Source: Eutreptiella sp. 'Long Island Sound 2002'
Lineage: Eukaryota > Euglenozoa > Euglenophyceae > Eutreptiales > Eutreptiaceae
Length of the DNA: 64,000 bases
Direction: 5' to 3'
Assembly (NCBI GenBank): GCA_964036045.1
Contig: OZ038388.1
Span: forward strand, 37,980,433 to 38,044,432
Below are positions 20,301 through 30,654 of the stretch, piece after piece. Made by a program: the position numbers and the translations under genes. How positions within the stretch are numbered: the stretch's first letter is position 1; every line of letters starts with the position of its first letter. The notes beneath the pieces are model-generated. The model did no database searches. It was not told where the DNA came from and saw only the letters and a program-made list of their open reading frames with translations.

Positions 20301-20865
20301 AAGACAGCAAGGGTGATGTAGCCACTTTGCCCACATGTGGGGCAGGTAGCCATTTCTGTTTTTTCCCCCCGCGCCGAGCGTTGGGGACCCCCAAGACTGC
20401 AGGGGTGATGTAGCCACTTTGCTTACATTTGGGCCAGGTAGCCATTTCCATTTTTTCTCCCCTTGTGGAGGGTTTCGGGACCCCCAAGACCCCAGGGGTG
20501 ATGTAGCCACTTTGCTTACATGTGGGCCAGGTAGCCATTTCTGTTTTGGGACCCCTTGCTCACCATTGGGGACCTTCGAGACAGCAGCGGTGATGTAGCC
20601 TCTTTGCCCACACGTGGCCAGGTAGCCATTTCTGTTTTTTGTTCCCGCGTGGAGCGTTGGGGACCTCCATGACGGTAGGGGTGATGTAGTCATTTTGCCC
20701 ACATGTGGGCCAGGTAGCCATTTCTGTTTGTTGTCCCCTCGCCGAGCGTTGGAGACCCCCAGGACGGCAAGAATGAGGTAGCCACTTTGCCCACATGTGG
20801 GCTAGGTAGCCATTTCTAGTTTTTTGTTTCTCCGCTGAGGATTGGAGGCCCCCGAAACGTCATCA
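17160..20865. repeat. 92-bp satellite array, left segment (about 40 units)
   Basis: The repeat unit is about 92 bp. Two inverted repeats recur in almost every unit: GCCCACATGTGGGC (a palindrome) and GTCCCC...GGGGAC around a 12-base loop containing GCTGAGCGT. Variant units recur at long distance: the ttgttactcggccaagg variant at about 17540 and 19207, and the gaaacgtgatgggagatgc variant at about 18222 and 19892, indicating a higher-order repeat of about 1.67 kb (18 units). All frames translate into repetitive junk (WPTCGQSGYITP). It is interrupted at 20870 by a transposable element. Confidence 0.95.
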
Positions 20866-21701
20866 CATGTACCACCGGTGCCCAGCACAGAACATTGAAA
20901 GAGAGACCAATATTGTCCGGTTACCGGTTGCAATTTTAGGAAATCTGTACCGACGTGCATGCGATATGCTTCTGTCCGTCGCTTGGAAATTTTTGGAAAA
21001 CCCTTGGAAAGATGCTCGGAAGTTTTGGCAGCCAGATCGGCCCCCCAAAACGCAACCGATATCGGTAGGAATGTTCCATGGGCTTCCCAGCCGACCGTGC
21101 CGGGGGAGCTCGGAAGAAATTTTTTAGCCTGAACGTAGTGGAACTTTGGTTGCATGCTTGGTGCCTACCTTGCCTGCAAGATGCCATGGAGAACAGTACG
21201 TTGAAGCTAATGTTTGTCTACCCTTTGTTTGCTTTGCCTACAAAATTGCATGGAGAACACTGTGCTCAAGCTTATGACTGCTTCCCCTTTGAGCTCCTTT
21301 GTGAATTTGCACTTTTGGTTTTGACATGTGCAATTGCAGTTTGATCCTTGCTGCCTGCTTTGCCTACAAACTTGCATGGAGAACACTGTACTCAAGCTTA
21401 TGACTGTTTGCCCTTTGTGTCTTGTGAAGCTTTGTGCCTGCTTTTGTGGTTTTCTTTTTGCGTGTGTGTCAGCTATGGGTATAGTAACCCAATAGGCTAT
21501 CAGACTTCAGACTTCAGACTTTTATGGACCATCACCCCCAACCCCCAACCCCCCAAGCCCCCCATGATAGGCCTTTGCCCCCCCCCCCCCCCAAAATATC
21601 AGACATGCGCTGTGCCCCCCATATCAGACTTGCCCCCCCCCCCTTTTCTCTTGCCCAATTCTGCACCTTGCTTCCTTGACCCGTACCTGAATGGCTGTAC
21701 T

Positions 21702-22013
21702 GAAATAAGGGGAGGCCCCCCGATCCCTGGACCTCTGCCTACAAGGGGCGGAGGAATTTTGATCTGCCAGAGCGGGAATGAAATAAGGGGCGGCCCCCCG
21801 GTCCCGGGTCCTCCGCCCATGCAGGGTGGAACGACCTTGATATGCCGATGCAATTTTGAAATAAGGGGTGGCCCCCCGGTCCCTGGTCTTCCGCCCAGGC
21901 AGGGTGGAAAGACATTGATGCACCGATACACTTCTGAAATAAGGGGTGGCCCCCCCGTCCCTGCCTCTGCCATGCAGGGCGACCTCGGAACGGTCCCGAG
22001 ACGATAGTGAGTC
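21702..22013. repeat. Four tandem 78-bp units
   Basis: gaaataaggggNggccccc starts at 21702, 21780, 21858 and 21936, followed by a degenerate edge. It lies inside the 7.1-kb element. Confidence 0.85.
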
Positions 22014-22144
22014 AAGGGGAGGCCCCCCGGAGACGAATTTGTTTGGAACCAAGGGGGGGCGCCATCCCCCTCAGGCCCCAGATGTGTATGTATCAAGTAA
22101 TGTACGTACGTTACTGAAAGAACCACAGTATTGTATAATGTACG

Positions 22145-22600
22145 CCTCCGGCCAACAGCCAGGGAGGGCCGGAGGTCCGGGTAAAAGCCCCGGACCCCCC
22201 AACGGCAGCCCCAAAGGTGAGCGCACCACTGGAAGGGGCATGTCTGCGGGGTAAAAACATGCGCTTAGTAAACATCTAACGTAATAAATAGTGCTTACTG
22301 CTGTAATTAATGCTTAACCGGGTAAAAGGCCCTTCTCCCGGGGCTCGTTTCGTGCGCACCCCCCAGAGCCGGACCCGACCGGCCGTGCTGAGGCGAGCCC
22401 AGCAATGGGTATGGCAGGCCAGACTTTAAGTGCTGGTAGCCACGCCTCAGCACACTCCGTGGGCTTATAAGGCCCACGGGGGCCCCAAATACCGTTTCGT
22501 TCGGGAGTTAAGCCCCGGCGGAATTTGGGGTTGTTGATGGTTAAGAGGACTCACGTTGAGTCCCGGCTACTGTTACCCCGGGGTTATGACCCCCGGTACT
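22145..22600. other. Cluster of perfect hairpins (possible structured RNA)
   Basis: Perfect stems follow one another: 22145-22153 with 22167-22175 (CCTCCGGCC), 22175-22181 with 22189-22195 (GTCCGGG), 22385-22395 with 22443-22453 (GTGCTGAGGCG, 11 bp), 22457-22464 with 22472-22479 (CCGTGGGC, 7-nt loop), 22547-22553 with 22557-22563 (GGACTCA, 3-nt loop), and 22578-22583 with 22591-22596 (CCGGGG). No ORF covers it. The regular spacing suggests an RNA or single-stranded DNA fold rather than chance. Confidence 0.5.
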
Positions 22601-22721
22601 GCCTGCTTACTTGCCTGCTGCTGCTAAGAGATAGGAAGGGGTTAGGACCGACCCCCCCCCCCCCTAGCCACCCACGGCACTGGGACACCCCGACAGCGGC
22701 CGCAAGGGCTACGCGTGGGCG

Positions 22722-23880
22722 TCTCCCCTCCGTGAATTATTTGACACCTCCGTGAATTGTTGTTTTTAATGCGTGTGTATGTGTGTATGTGTGGGCATGC
22801 GTGGGTGTCTGTATGTTTGCTCTGGGTCCCCCTGCAAGGGGGGACTCATCGGCTGGGCAGCTATACCCCTTAAACCCCTCCCCTCTGCTCTCGACCCCTT
22901 CCCCGACCCTCTGTTAAACAACCAGCACAAACAAAAGTCAGTTAAACACAAGGGGGCCACTGACAGCACCGCTTTCGGAAATTTTTTTTTTCATTTTTGG
23001 AGAACACTTTCTTGCCTGTTAAACGGTGCTGTCTGATGGCGGGGTGCCTGGGCAGGCAGGCTTGCCTTCACTGCCCTACAGGGGGGGGGAGGAGAGGACG
23101 CCCGGGCACCCAAGGGGTCAGAGAGAGCAGGGTGGGATGTAAAAATAAAAACCTGTAAGTTCCTCTCCACCCTCCCCGCCTGGGCGGTCCACATGGACCA
23201 ACCCCTCCTGGCTTCGGCTTCCACACATTTTTAAGGACTTTAACAGGTTAGGGATGTTGCAGACAATACAATTTTCTGTGATTTGCCCTGGTGCTTTAGT
23301 TAGGAATAGCCCCTGCACTGTACCGCACCACACTGCACTACACTCACTGCACTGAAACCGAGACCCCCTGAATTGACCCCGGGCTTGAGTTTCCCCCCTT
23401 TCCCCAACCCATGCACTCCGCGTGTTCTGCACAGGTGAATTGTTTACCTGATTTTGATTCTGTCTTTTTGTGTTGTGGTTGTGAGTACTACGCACAAAAA
23501 TGGCCAAGGGGTCGAACGTGCGCACCTTTCAATCGTGCGCACCACCATCGTGCGCACCACATTCGAAGAAGTCACCTGTCTTTCTCAGATTGTAGTGTCC
23601 TGAACAGGGTTTGGTTTGTCCTTTCCCTCCACTTGCTCCAGGATGAGGGGAGTGAGACAACCTACTGTGCTGAGACACTAGAGCTTTCCTAAATGACAGA
23701 ATTCAGGTCTCCTTGTCTCCCTGTGAATTGTTTACCCCCCTCCGTGAATTATTTGACCCCTCCGTGAATTGTTTACCCCCCTCCGTGAATTATTTGACCC
23801 CTCCGTGAATTATTTACCCCCCTCCGTGAATTATTTTACCCCTCCGTGAATTATTTACCCCCCTCCGTGAATTATTTTTA
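22722..23880. repeat. Short repeats CCTCCGTGAATTATTTGA in two clusters
   Basis: Two copies of a roughly 20-bp motif (cctccgtgaattatttgac, cctccgtgaattgtt) lie at about 22728-22765 and eight more at 23730-23880, with unrelated, gene-free sequence between them. The second cluster leads directly into the 149-bp repeat. Confidence 0.75.
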
Positions 23881-26621
23881 CAACTAGGGGCTCTATGTAA
23901 AGCCCCAACCACCAGCTTTCACCACAACTTTGTTTTGTGGAATTTTACCACACCATCACAGATTTAGAAGGCTCCAAAGTAAGCTCGACTATCCGCCCCC
24001 CTACAGGGGCCCACTGTTTCAGATTTTCACAACTAGGGGCTCTATGTAAAGCCCCAACCACCAGCTTTCACCACAACCTTGTTTTGTGGAATTTTACCAC
24101 ACCATCACAGATTTAGAAGGGTCTAAAGTGAGCTCGACTATCCGCCCCCCCCTACACGGGCCCACTGTTTCAGATTTTCACAACTAGGGGCTCTATGTAA
24201 AGCCCCAATCAGCAGACTTCACCACAACTTTGTTTTGTGGAATTTTACCACACCATCACAGAATTAGAAGGCTCCAAAGTGAGCTCGACTATCCGCCCCC
24301 CTACAGGGGCCCACTGTTTCAGATTTTTACAACTAGGGGCTCTATGTAAAGCCCCAACCACCAGCTTTTACCACAATTTTGTTTTGTGGAATTTTACCAC
24401 ACCATCACAGAATTAGAAGGCTCCAAAGTGAGCTCGACTATCCGCCCCCCTACAGGGGCCCACTGTTTCAGATTTTTACAACTAGGGGCTCTATGTAAAG
24501 CCCCAACCACCAGCTTTCACCACAATTTTGTTTTGTGGAATTTTACCACACCATCACAGAATTAGAAGGCTCCAAAGTGAGCTCGACTATCCGCCCCCCT
24601 ACAGGGGCCCACTGTTTCAGATTTTTACAACTAGGGGCTCTATGTAAAGCCCCAACCTCCAGCTTTCACCACAACTTTGTTTTGTGGAATTTTACCACAC
24701 CATCACAGAATTAGAAGGCTCCAAAGTGAGCTCGACTATCCGCCCCCCTACAGGGGCCCACTGTTTCAGATTTTTACAACTAGGGGCTCTATGTAAAGCC
24801 CCAACCACCAGCTTTCACCGCAACTTTGTTTTGTGGAATTTTACCACACCATCACAGATTTAGAAGGCTCCAAAGTGAGCTCGACTATCCGCCCCCCTAT
24901 AGGGGCCCACTGTTTCAGATTTTCACAACTAGGGGCTCTATGTAAAGCCCCAACCACCAGCTTTCACCACAACTTTGTTTTGTGGAATTTTACCACACCA
25001 TCACAGAATTAGAAGGCTCCAAAGTGAGCTCGACTATCCGCCCCCCTACAGGGGCCCACTGTTTCAGATTTTCCCAACTAGGGGCTCTATGTAAAGCCCC
25101 AACCACCAGCTTTCACCACAACTTTGTTTTGTGGAATTTTACCACACCATCACAGAATTAGAAGGCTCCAAAGTGAGCTCGACTATCCGCCCCCCTACAG
25201 GGGCCCACTGTTTCAGATTTTTACAACTAGGGGCTCTATGTAAAGCCCCAACCTCCAGCTTTCACCACAACTTTCTTTTGTGGAATTTTACCACACCATC
25301 ACAGAATTAGAAGGCTCCAAAGTGAGCTCGACTATCCGCCCCCCTACAGGGGCCCACTGTTTCAGATTTTTACAACTAGGGGCTCTATGTAAAGCCCCAA
25401 CCACCAGCTTTCACCACAACTTTGTTTTGTGGAATTTTACCACACCATCACAGAATTAGAAGGCTCCAAAGTGAGCTCGACTATCCGCCCCCCTACAGGG
25501 GCCCACTGTTTCAGATTTTCACAACTAGGGGCTCTATGTAAAGCCCCAACCACCAGCTTTCACCACAACTTTGTTTTGTGGAATTTTACCACACCATCAC
25601 AGAATTAGAAGGCTCCAAAGTGAGCTCGACTATCCGCCCCCCTACAGGGGCCCACTGTTTCAGATTTTCACAACTAGGGGCTCTATGTAAAGCCCCAATC
25701 AGCAGCTTTCACCACAACTTTGTTTTGTGGAATTTTACCACACCCTCACAGATTTAGAAGGCTCCAAAGTGAGCTCGACTATCCGCCCCCCTACAGGGGC
25801 CCACTGTTTCAGATTTTCACAACTAGGGGCTCTATGTAAAGCCCCAACCACCAGCTTTCACCACACATTTGTTTTGTGGAATTTTACCACACCATCACAG
25901 AATTAGAAGGCTCCAAAGTGAGCTCGACTATCCGCCCCCCTACAGGGGCCCACTGTTTCAGATTTTCACAACTAGGGGCTCTATGTAAAGCCCCAATCAG
26001 CAGCTTTCACCACAACTTTGTTTTGTGGAATTTTACCACACCCTCACAGATTTAGAAGGCTCCAAAGTGAGCTCGACTATCCGCCCCCCTACAGGGGCCC
26101 ACTGTTTCAGATTTTTACAACTAGGGGCTCTATGTAAAGCCCCAACCACCAGCTTTCACCACAATTTTGTTTTGTGGAATTTTACCACACCATCACAGAA
26201 TTAGAAGGCTCCAAAGTGAGCTCGACTATCCGCCCCCCTACAGGGGCCCACTGTTTCAGATTTTTACAACTAGGGGCTCTATGTAAAGCCCCAACCACCA
26301 GCTTTCACCGCAACTTTGTTTTGTGGAATTTTACCACACCATCACAGAATTAGAAGGCTCCAAAGTGAGCTCGACTATCCGCCCCCCTACAGGGGCCCAC
26401 TGTTTCAGATTTTCACAACTAGGGGCTCTATGTAAAGCCCCAACCACCAGCTTTCACCACAACTTTGTTTTGTGGAACTTTACCACACCATCACAGAATT
26501 AGAAGGGTCCAAACTGAGCTCGACTATCCGCCCCCCCCTACAGGGGCCCACTGTTTCAGATTTTCACAACTAGGGGCTCTATGTAAAGCCCCAATCAGCA
26601 GCTTTCACCACAACTTTGTTT
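23881..26621. repeat. 149-bp tandem repeat (18 full units plus part)
   Basis: caactaggggctctatg starts at 23881, 24030, 24181, 24330, 24479 and then every 149 bp to 26416, with a partial unit from 26567. Each unit has the short inverted pair GGGGCTctatgtaaAGCCCC (6 bp) and another, CCCCTACAGGGG. Divergence between units is only a few percent. The period is close to a nucleosome core length. Confidence 0.95.
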
Positions 26622-27525
26622 CTCCCAACCTTCTCCCACCCTCTCCCAACCCTCTCCCACCCTCTCCCAACCCTCTCCCAGCCTCTCCCAACCCTCTCTC
26701 AACCCTCTCCCGCCCTCTTCCAACCCTCTCTCAACCGTCTCCCAACCCTCTCCCACCCCCTCCCAACCCTCTCCCACTCTCTCCCGCCCTCTCCCAACCC
26801 TCTCCCACCCTCTCCCAACCCTCTCCCACCCTCTCCCAACCCTCTCCCAGCCTCTCCCAACCCTCTCGCAACCCTCTCCCACCCTCTTCCAACCCTCTCT
26901 CAACCGTCTCCCAACCCTCTCCCACCCTCTCCCAACCCTCTCCCACTCTCTCCCAACCCTCTCCCAACCCTCCCCCACTCTCTCCCACCCTCTCCCAACC
27001 CTCTCCCACCCTCTCCCAACCCTCTCCCACCCTATCCCAATCCTCTCCCACCCTCTCCCAACCCTCTCCCACCCTCTCCCAACCCTCTCCCACCCTCTCC
27101 CAACCCTCTCCCACCCTCTCCCAACCCTCTCCCAACCCTCTCCCACCCTCTCCCAACCCTCTCTCAACCGTCTCCCAACCCTCTCCCACCCTCTCCCAAC
27201 CCTCTCCCACTCTCTCCCAACCCTCTCCCAACCCTCCCCCACTCTCTCCCACCCTCTCCCAACCCTCTCCCACCCTCTCCCAACCCTCTCCCACCCTCTC
27301 CCAATCCTCTCCCACCCTCTCCCAACCCTCTCCCACCCTCTCCCAACCCTCTCCCACCCTCTCCCAACCCTCTCCCACCCTCTCCCAACCCTCTCCCAAC
27401 CGTCTCCCATCCTCTCCCAACCCTCTCTCAACCGTCTCCCAACCCTCTCCCACCCTCTCCCAACCCTCTCCCACTCTCTCCCAACCCTCTCCCAACCCTC
27501 CCCCACCCTCCCCCACCCTCTAACA
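26622..27525. repeat. CT-rich minisatellite of 11-bp units with 264-bp higher order
   Basis: It consists almost wholly of ccctctcccaa and ccctctcccac 11-mers. Three landmark variants (ctcaaccgtctcccaac) recur at about 26899, 27163 and 27427, giving a higher-order period near 264 bp. The complementary strand is G-rich with frequent GGG runs, so quadruplex or triplex structures are possible. Long ORFs on both strands are by-products of the composition. Confidence 0.95.
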
Positions 27526-27964
27526 ATGGGGCAGGGTGTCTAATCTCAGTGGATTCCGGTAGCAGTAGAGGTGTTAAGTGAACCGTCATGCTTGCCTTTT
27601 TGTGTGTTTCTTTGCTGAGGTGTGGGATTTGGGAACCAAGAACGGTGTAATTCATCGTACAAAAAACCGATGGAAAAACGCCTGGAAGTTTTTGAAATCC
27701 CTCGGAAAGATGCTCGGAAGTTTTGGCAGCCAGATCGGCCCCCCAAAACGCAACCGATATCGGTAGGAATGTTCCATGGGCTTCCCAGCCGACCGTGCCG
27801 GGGGAGCTCGGAAGAAATTTTGGCTGGGACTTCCGAGATCAACCCTGCAATATGAGTCCCATTTGCTGAGCATGAATGCTGAGCATCGCCAAATATCCTA
27901 AGCAATATGCTCAGCATTTTCCTGCCATTTTTTACCTTCTATGCTGTGCGTCCCAGCACCATGT

Positions 27965-28290
27965 GTGGGAGATGCAGTCACTTTGCCCACATTTGGGCCA
28001 GGTAGCCATTTCTATTTCTCCTCCCCGTGCTGAGCATTGGGGACCCCCAACATGGTAGGGGTGAGATAGTCATTTTGCCCACATGTGGGCCAGGAAGCCA
28101 TTCTTGCCTCTTTTCCCACCACTGAGCGTTGGGGACCCCGGAGACAGCAAGGGTGATGTAGCCACTTTGCCCCCATGTGGGCCAGGAAGCCATTTCTGCT
28201 TTTTGTCCCCGCGCCGTGCACTCGTGGCCCCCCAGACTTCAGGGGTGATGTAGTCTCTTTGCCCACATTGGGGCGCCATTTCCGTTTTGT
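27965..28290. repeat. 92-bp satellite, segment between two insertions
   Basis: About 3.5 satellite units resume right after the 7.1-kb element, beginning in the gggagatgcagtcac variant, and stop at about 28290 where Penelope-like sequence begins. Confidence 0.9.
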
Positions 28291-28454
28291 TGTCCTCCTT
28301 TTGCCAAAAGCCTTGATGGTTTCAACCCTTGCTTGACCACTAGACGCCGTTTGATGGATTTTGTGAAATCAGAAAAAACTTTTCAAAATCTCGACCTCAA
28401 TAGTAGTCAACACAGGCACGTTCGTGACAATGAACCCACAATTGTTGGTGTCCC

Positions 28455-28505
28455 TTGAACTTGTACGCGTTTCGGGCTTATCAGCCCCTCATCAGCTACA
28501 AAGTG
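28455..28505 (-). ncRNA. Hammerhead ribozyme-like sequence 3' of the Penelope ORF
   Basis: On the minus strand the order is CTGATGA (28495-28489), a G-rich stem II with GATA loop (GGGCT at 28487-28483 pairing AGCCC at 28478-28474), GAAA (28473-28470), then CGCGTA, which would form a minimal stem III and cleavage site, and CAAG, which can pair imperfectly with CTTTG upstream for stem I. This is the conserved core of minimal type-I hammerheads, which are known from Penelope-like elements. It lies 186 bp after the ORF stop on the same strand. Stem I is imperfect and stem II is offset by one base, so activity is uncertain. Confidence 0.55.
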
Positions 28506-28680
28506 AGCAAGAGAAAACATGAGTATAGTACATTCAAACACACGTGCTGAAATCTGTCCATCGAAAAGTGCTCATAAAATAATAATTATTCCATCGAAAC
28601 ATGCTGAAATTAATGATAATTAAAATAAAGTCCTGATCCATTTCCAAATCTGTCCACGCTGTCCAAAGTGCGCGCGCCAG

Positions 28681-29070
28681 TCAAACTTGCTGCCGGCTGG
28701 ATAAGGTAATCAGACCTGAATTCCTGAACAGACATTTGAGGTTGCGTAAAGGACTGAGGATGGCAAACAGCTTTAAATCAGGAAGAAATTTCAATCGTCT
28801 TTCCAACACATTCATAGCTCGTGACCACGCCACAGGAATAGCACCATGGTGTGAGACCTTCAGGACATCCACCTGTCCAAAAGGTTCCCGCCCACCTCCC
28901 ATCACACCATATTGTCTGTAACTCATCACTTCAGATTGGGACAGCGACATAGGTTCATTGAGTGCCCCAGCGGGTGCCACATCACGTCTCAGGGTTCTGA
29001 ACCTGTTTCTTTCCCCCCACGGACTTCCCACGGGTAGTTCAGCCAGCGGAGTGCTGAGACCAGCACATGT
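28681..29070 (-). pseudogene. Penelope-like RT, C-terminal piece
   Basis: The frame continues the Penelope-like protein beyond the 1.6-kb insert: LVSALRWLNYPWEV, then GQVDVLKVSHHGAIPV, a thumb-like helix (SRAMNVLERRLKFLPDLKLF) and SPLRNLKCLFRNSG, the conserved NL...S end of these RTs. It stops at TGA with no GIY-YIG endonuclease after it, so the element belongs to the endonuclease-lacking type or has lost that domain. Confidence 0.65.
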
Positions 29071-30654
29071 ACCACCGGTGCCCAGCATAGAACATTGGAA
29101 GAGAGACCAATATTGTCCGGTTACCGGTGGCAATTTTAGGAAATCTGTACCGACGTGCATGCGATATGCTTCGGTCCGTCGCTTGGAAGTTTTCGAAAAC
29201 CCTTGGAAGGATGCTCGGAAGTTTTGGCAGCCAGATCGGGTCCCAAAACGCAACCGATATCGGTAGGAATGTTCCATGGGCTTCCCAGCCGACCGTGCCG
29301 GGGGAGCTCGGAAGAAATTTTTCAGCACAAACCCGGTGGAATTTTGGTTGGATGCTTGGTGCCTACCTTGCCTGCAAGATGCCATGGAGAACAGCACGTT
29401 GAAGCTAATGTTTGTCTACCCTTTGTCTGCTTTGCCTACAAAACTGCATGGAGAACACTGTGCTCAAGCTTATGATTGCGTCCCCTTTGTGCTCCTTTGT
29501 GAATTTGGACTTTTGCTTTTGACATGTGCAACGCCAGTTTGATCCTTGGTGGCTGCTTTGCCTACAAACTTGCATCGAGAACACTGTACTCAAGCTTATG
29601 AATGTTTCCCCTTTGTGCCTTGTGAAGCTTTGTGCCTGCTTTTGTGGTTTTCTTTTTGCATGTGTGTCGCTTTCTCACCTAGGCCCCTTTGAGTAGACTC
29701 ACTAATGTATTCCTTTTTTGTGCTCAGAACACTTTTTGTCACCTGCAACAGACATGTCTGGTAGTCAAGGCAGTGCCGCTAGTGCCTCGTCTTCGTCCGC
29801 TCAGCCCCCCCAGCCAGGGTTTGAACGAGCAGCAGCGTGTTCAACCCATGAGACGTACGAAGTTGGCGCGTGTACCCATTGTTGATAGCGACATTGAGCA
29901 GCAACTTGTGTGCCCTCGTGGCAGTGGCAGTAGCAGCAGTAACAGTAGCAACAGCAGCAGCAGCAGCAGCAGCGTCAGCAGCAGCAGCAGTGATAGTGGG
30001 AGCAGTAGCAGTCCTGAGGATAATGATTCGGATGATGATGCTGTGCACCTATCTGGTGCCTCCACAGTAAGTGCCTCAGATTCTTCCTCATCATCCAGTG
30101 ACAACCCTGAACCCCAACCTCAACCCAAGAAGTATCGCCGTGTGGTGGTGGATGTGGATGCCATGTCAAGCGATGGCTGTCCTGTGCAGATGCTCAGCGA
30201 AGGAGAGTACGGCATTCACAGTTCAAGCTGAAATGAACAGGCAAGCCACTGAGCATTCACATTTCAAGCGTAAGTGAACGGTCATGCTTGTCTTTTTGTG
30301 TGTTTCTTTGCTGAGGTGTGGGATTTGGGAACCAAGAACGGTGTAGTTCATCGTACAAAAAACCGATGGAAAAACGCCTGGAAGTTTTTGAAATCCCTCA
30401 GAAAGATGCTCGGAAGTTTTGGCAGCCAGATCGGGTCCCAAAACGCAACCGATATCGGTGGGAATGTTCCATGGGCTTCCCAGCCGACCGTGCCGGGGGA
30501 GCTCGGAAGAAATTTTGGCTGGGACTTCCGAGATCAACCCTGCAATATGAGTCCCATTTGCTGAGCATGAATGCTGAGCATCCCCAAATATCCTGAGCAA
30601 TATGCCTAGCATTTTCCTACCATTTTTTACCTTCTATGCTGTGCGTCCCAGAAG
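29071..30654. mobile_element. 1.6-kb relative of the 7.1-kb element, inserted in the Penelope ORF
   Basis: It has the same ends as the element at 20871-27959 and the same flanking CATGT (29066-29070 and 30655-30659). Removing it together with one CATGT rejoins the Penelope-like frame exactly (RRPH then VLVSALRW), which fixes its borders and shows a 5-bp target duplication. The core repeat occurs at 29210-29322 and 30408-30515. The interior holds one Ser-rich ORF. Confidence 0.85.
29754..30231 (+). CDS. Ser-rich ORF inside the 1.6-kb element (possible frameshift)
   Basis: From ATG 29754 the first frame reads MSGSQGSAASASSSSAQPPQP. At the run of seven C (about 29803-29809) a shift leads to the long open frame GLNEQQRVQPMRRTKLARVPIVDSDIEQQL, a poly-Ser tract, an acidic stretch (PEDNDSDDD) and a basic KKYRRVVVDVD, ending LSEGEYGIHSSS with TGA at 30229-30231. 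The combination of poly-Ser, acidic and basic patches suggests a nuclear, nucleic-acid-associated protein, but no domain is recognised. It may be an intron or a one-base error rather than a decayed gene. Confidence 0.4.

Larger units (their letters stand above)
20871..27959. mobile_element. 7.1-kb transposable element inserted in the satellite
   Basis: The left part (20871-21480) is about 95 percent like 29071-29690 and the right part (27570-27959) is like 30265-30654, so the same two ends bound two elements of very different internal content. The termini are ACCACCGG...CCCAG, flanked on both sides by CATGT (20866-20870 and 27960-27964), a probable 5-bp target duplication. A core of about 115 bp (GATGCTCGGAAG to GAAGAAATTT) occurs near both ends in the same orientation (21010-21125 and 27708-27823). 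The interior (21490-27560) carries no transposase; it is filled with hairpin-rich sequence and three kinds of tandem repeat. It is thus a non-autonomous element of unknown superfamily. Confidence 0.75.

Noticed and set aside
17160-20800. ORFs of 100-220 codons across the 92-bp satellite (also 44706-47339)
   Set aside because: All translate to the same WPTCGQSGYITP-type repeat with random frame changes; the satellite has no conserved reading frame.
21599-22126. Gly/Pro-rich ORFs over the 78-bp repeats
   Set aside because: The repetitive composition comes from the tandem repeat (78 is divisible by three); no start or domain supports coding.
23881-26621. CRISPR-like array
   Set aside because: The repeats are directly contiguous without unique spacers and lie in eukaryotic DNA.
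26465-27581. Long Pro/Leu/Ser-rich and Gly/Trp/Glu-rich ORFs on both strands (up to 352 codons)
   Set aside because: They are produced by an 11-bp CT minisatellite that has no stop codons in several frames; all frames are equally open and no start context or non-repeat domain exists.
20871-27959. LTR retrotransposon with 5-bp target duplication
   Set aside because: The two ends are not identical long terminal repeats: only a core of about 115-160 bp is shared, termini are not TG...CA, and no gag-pol is inside.
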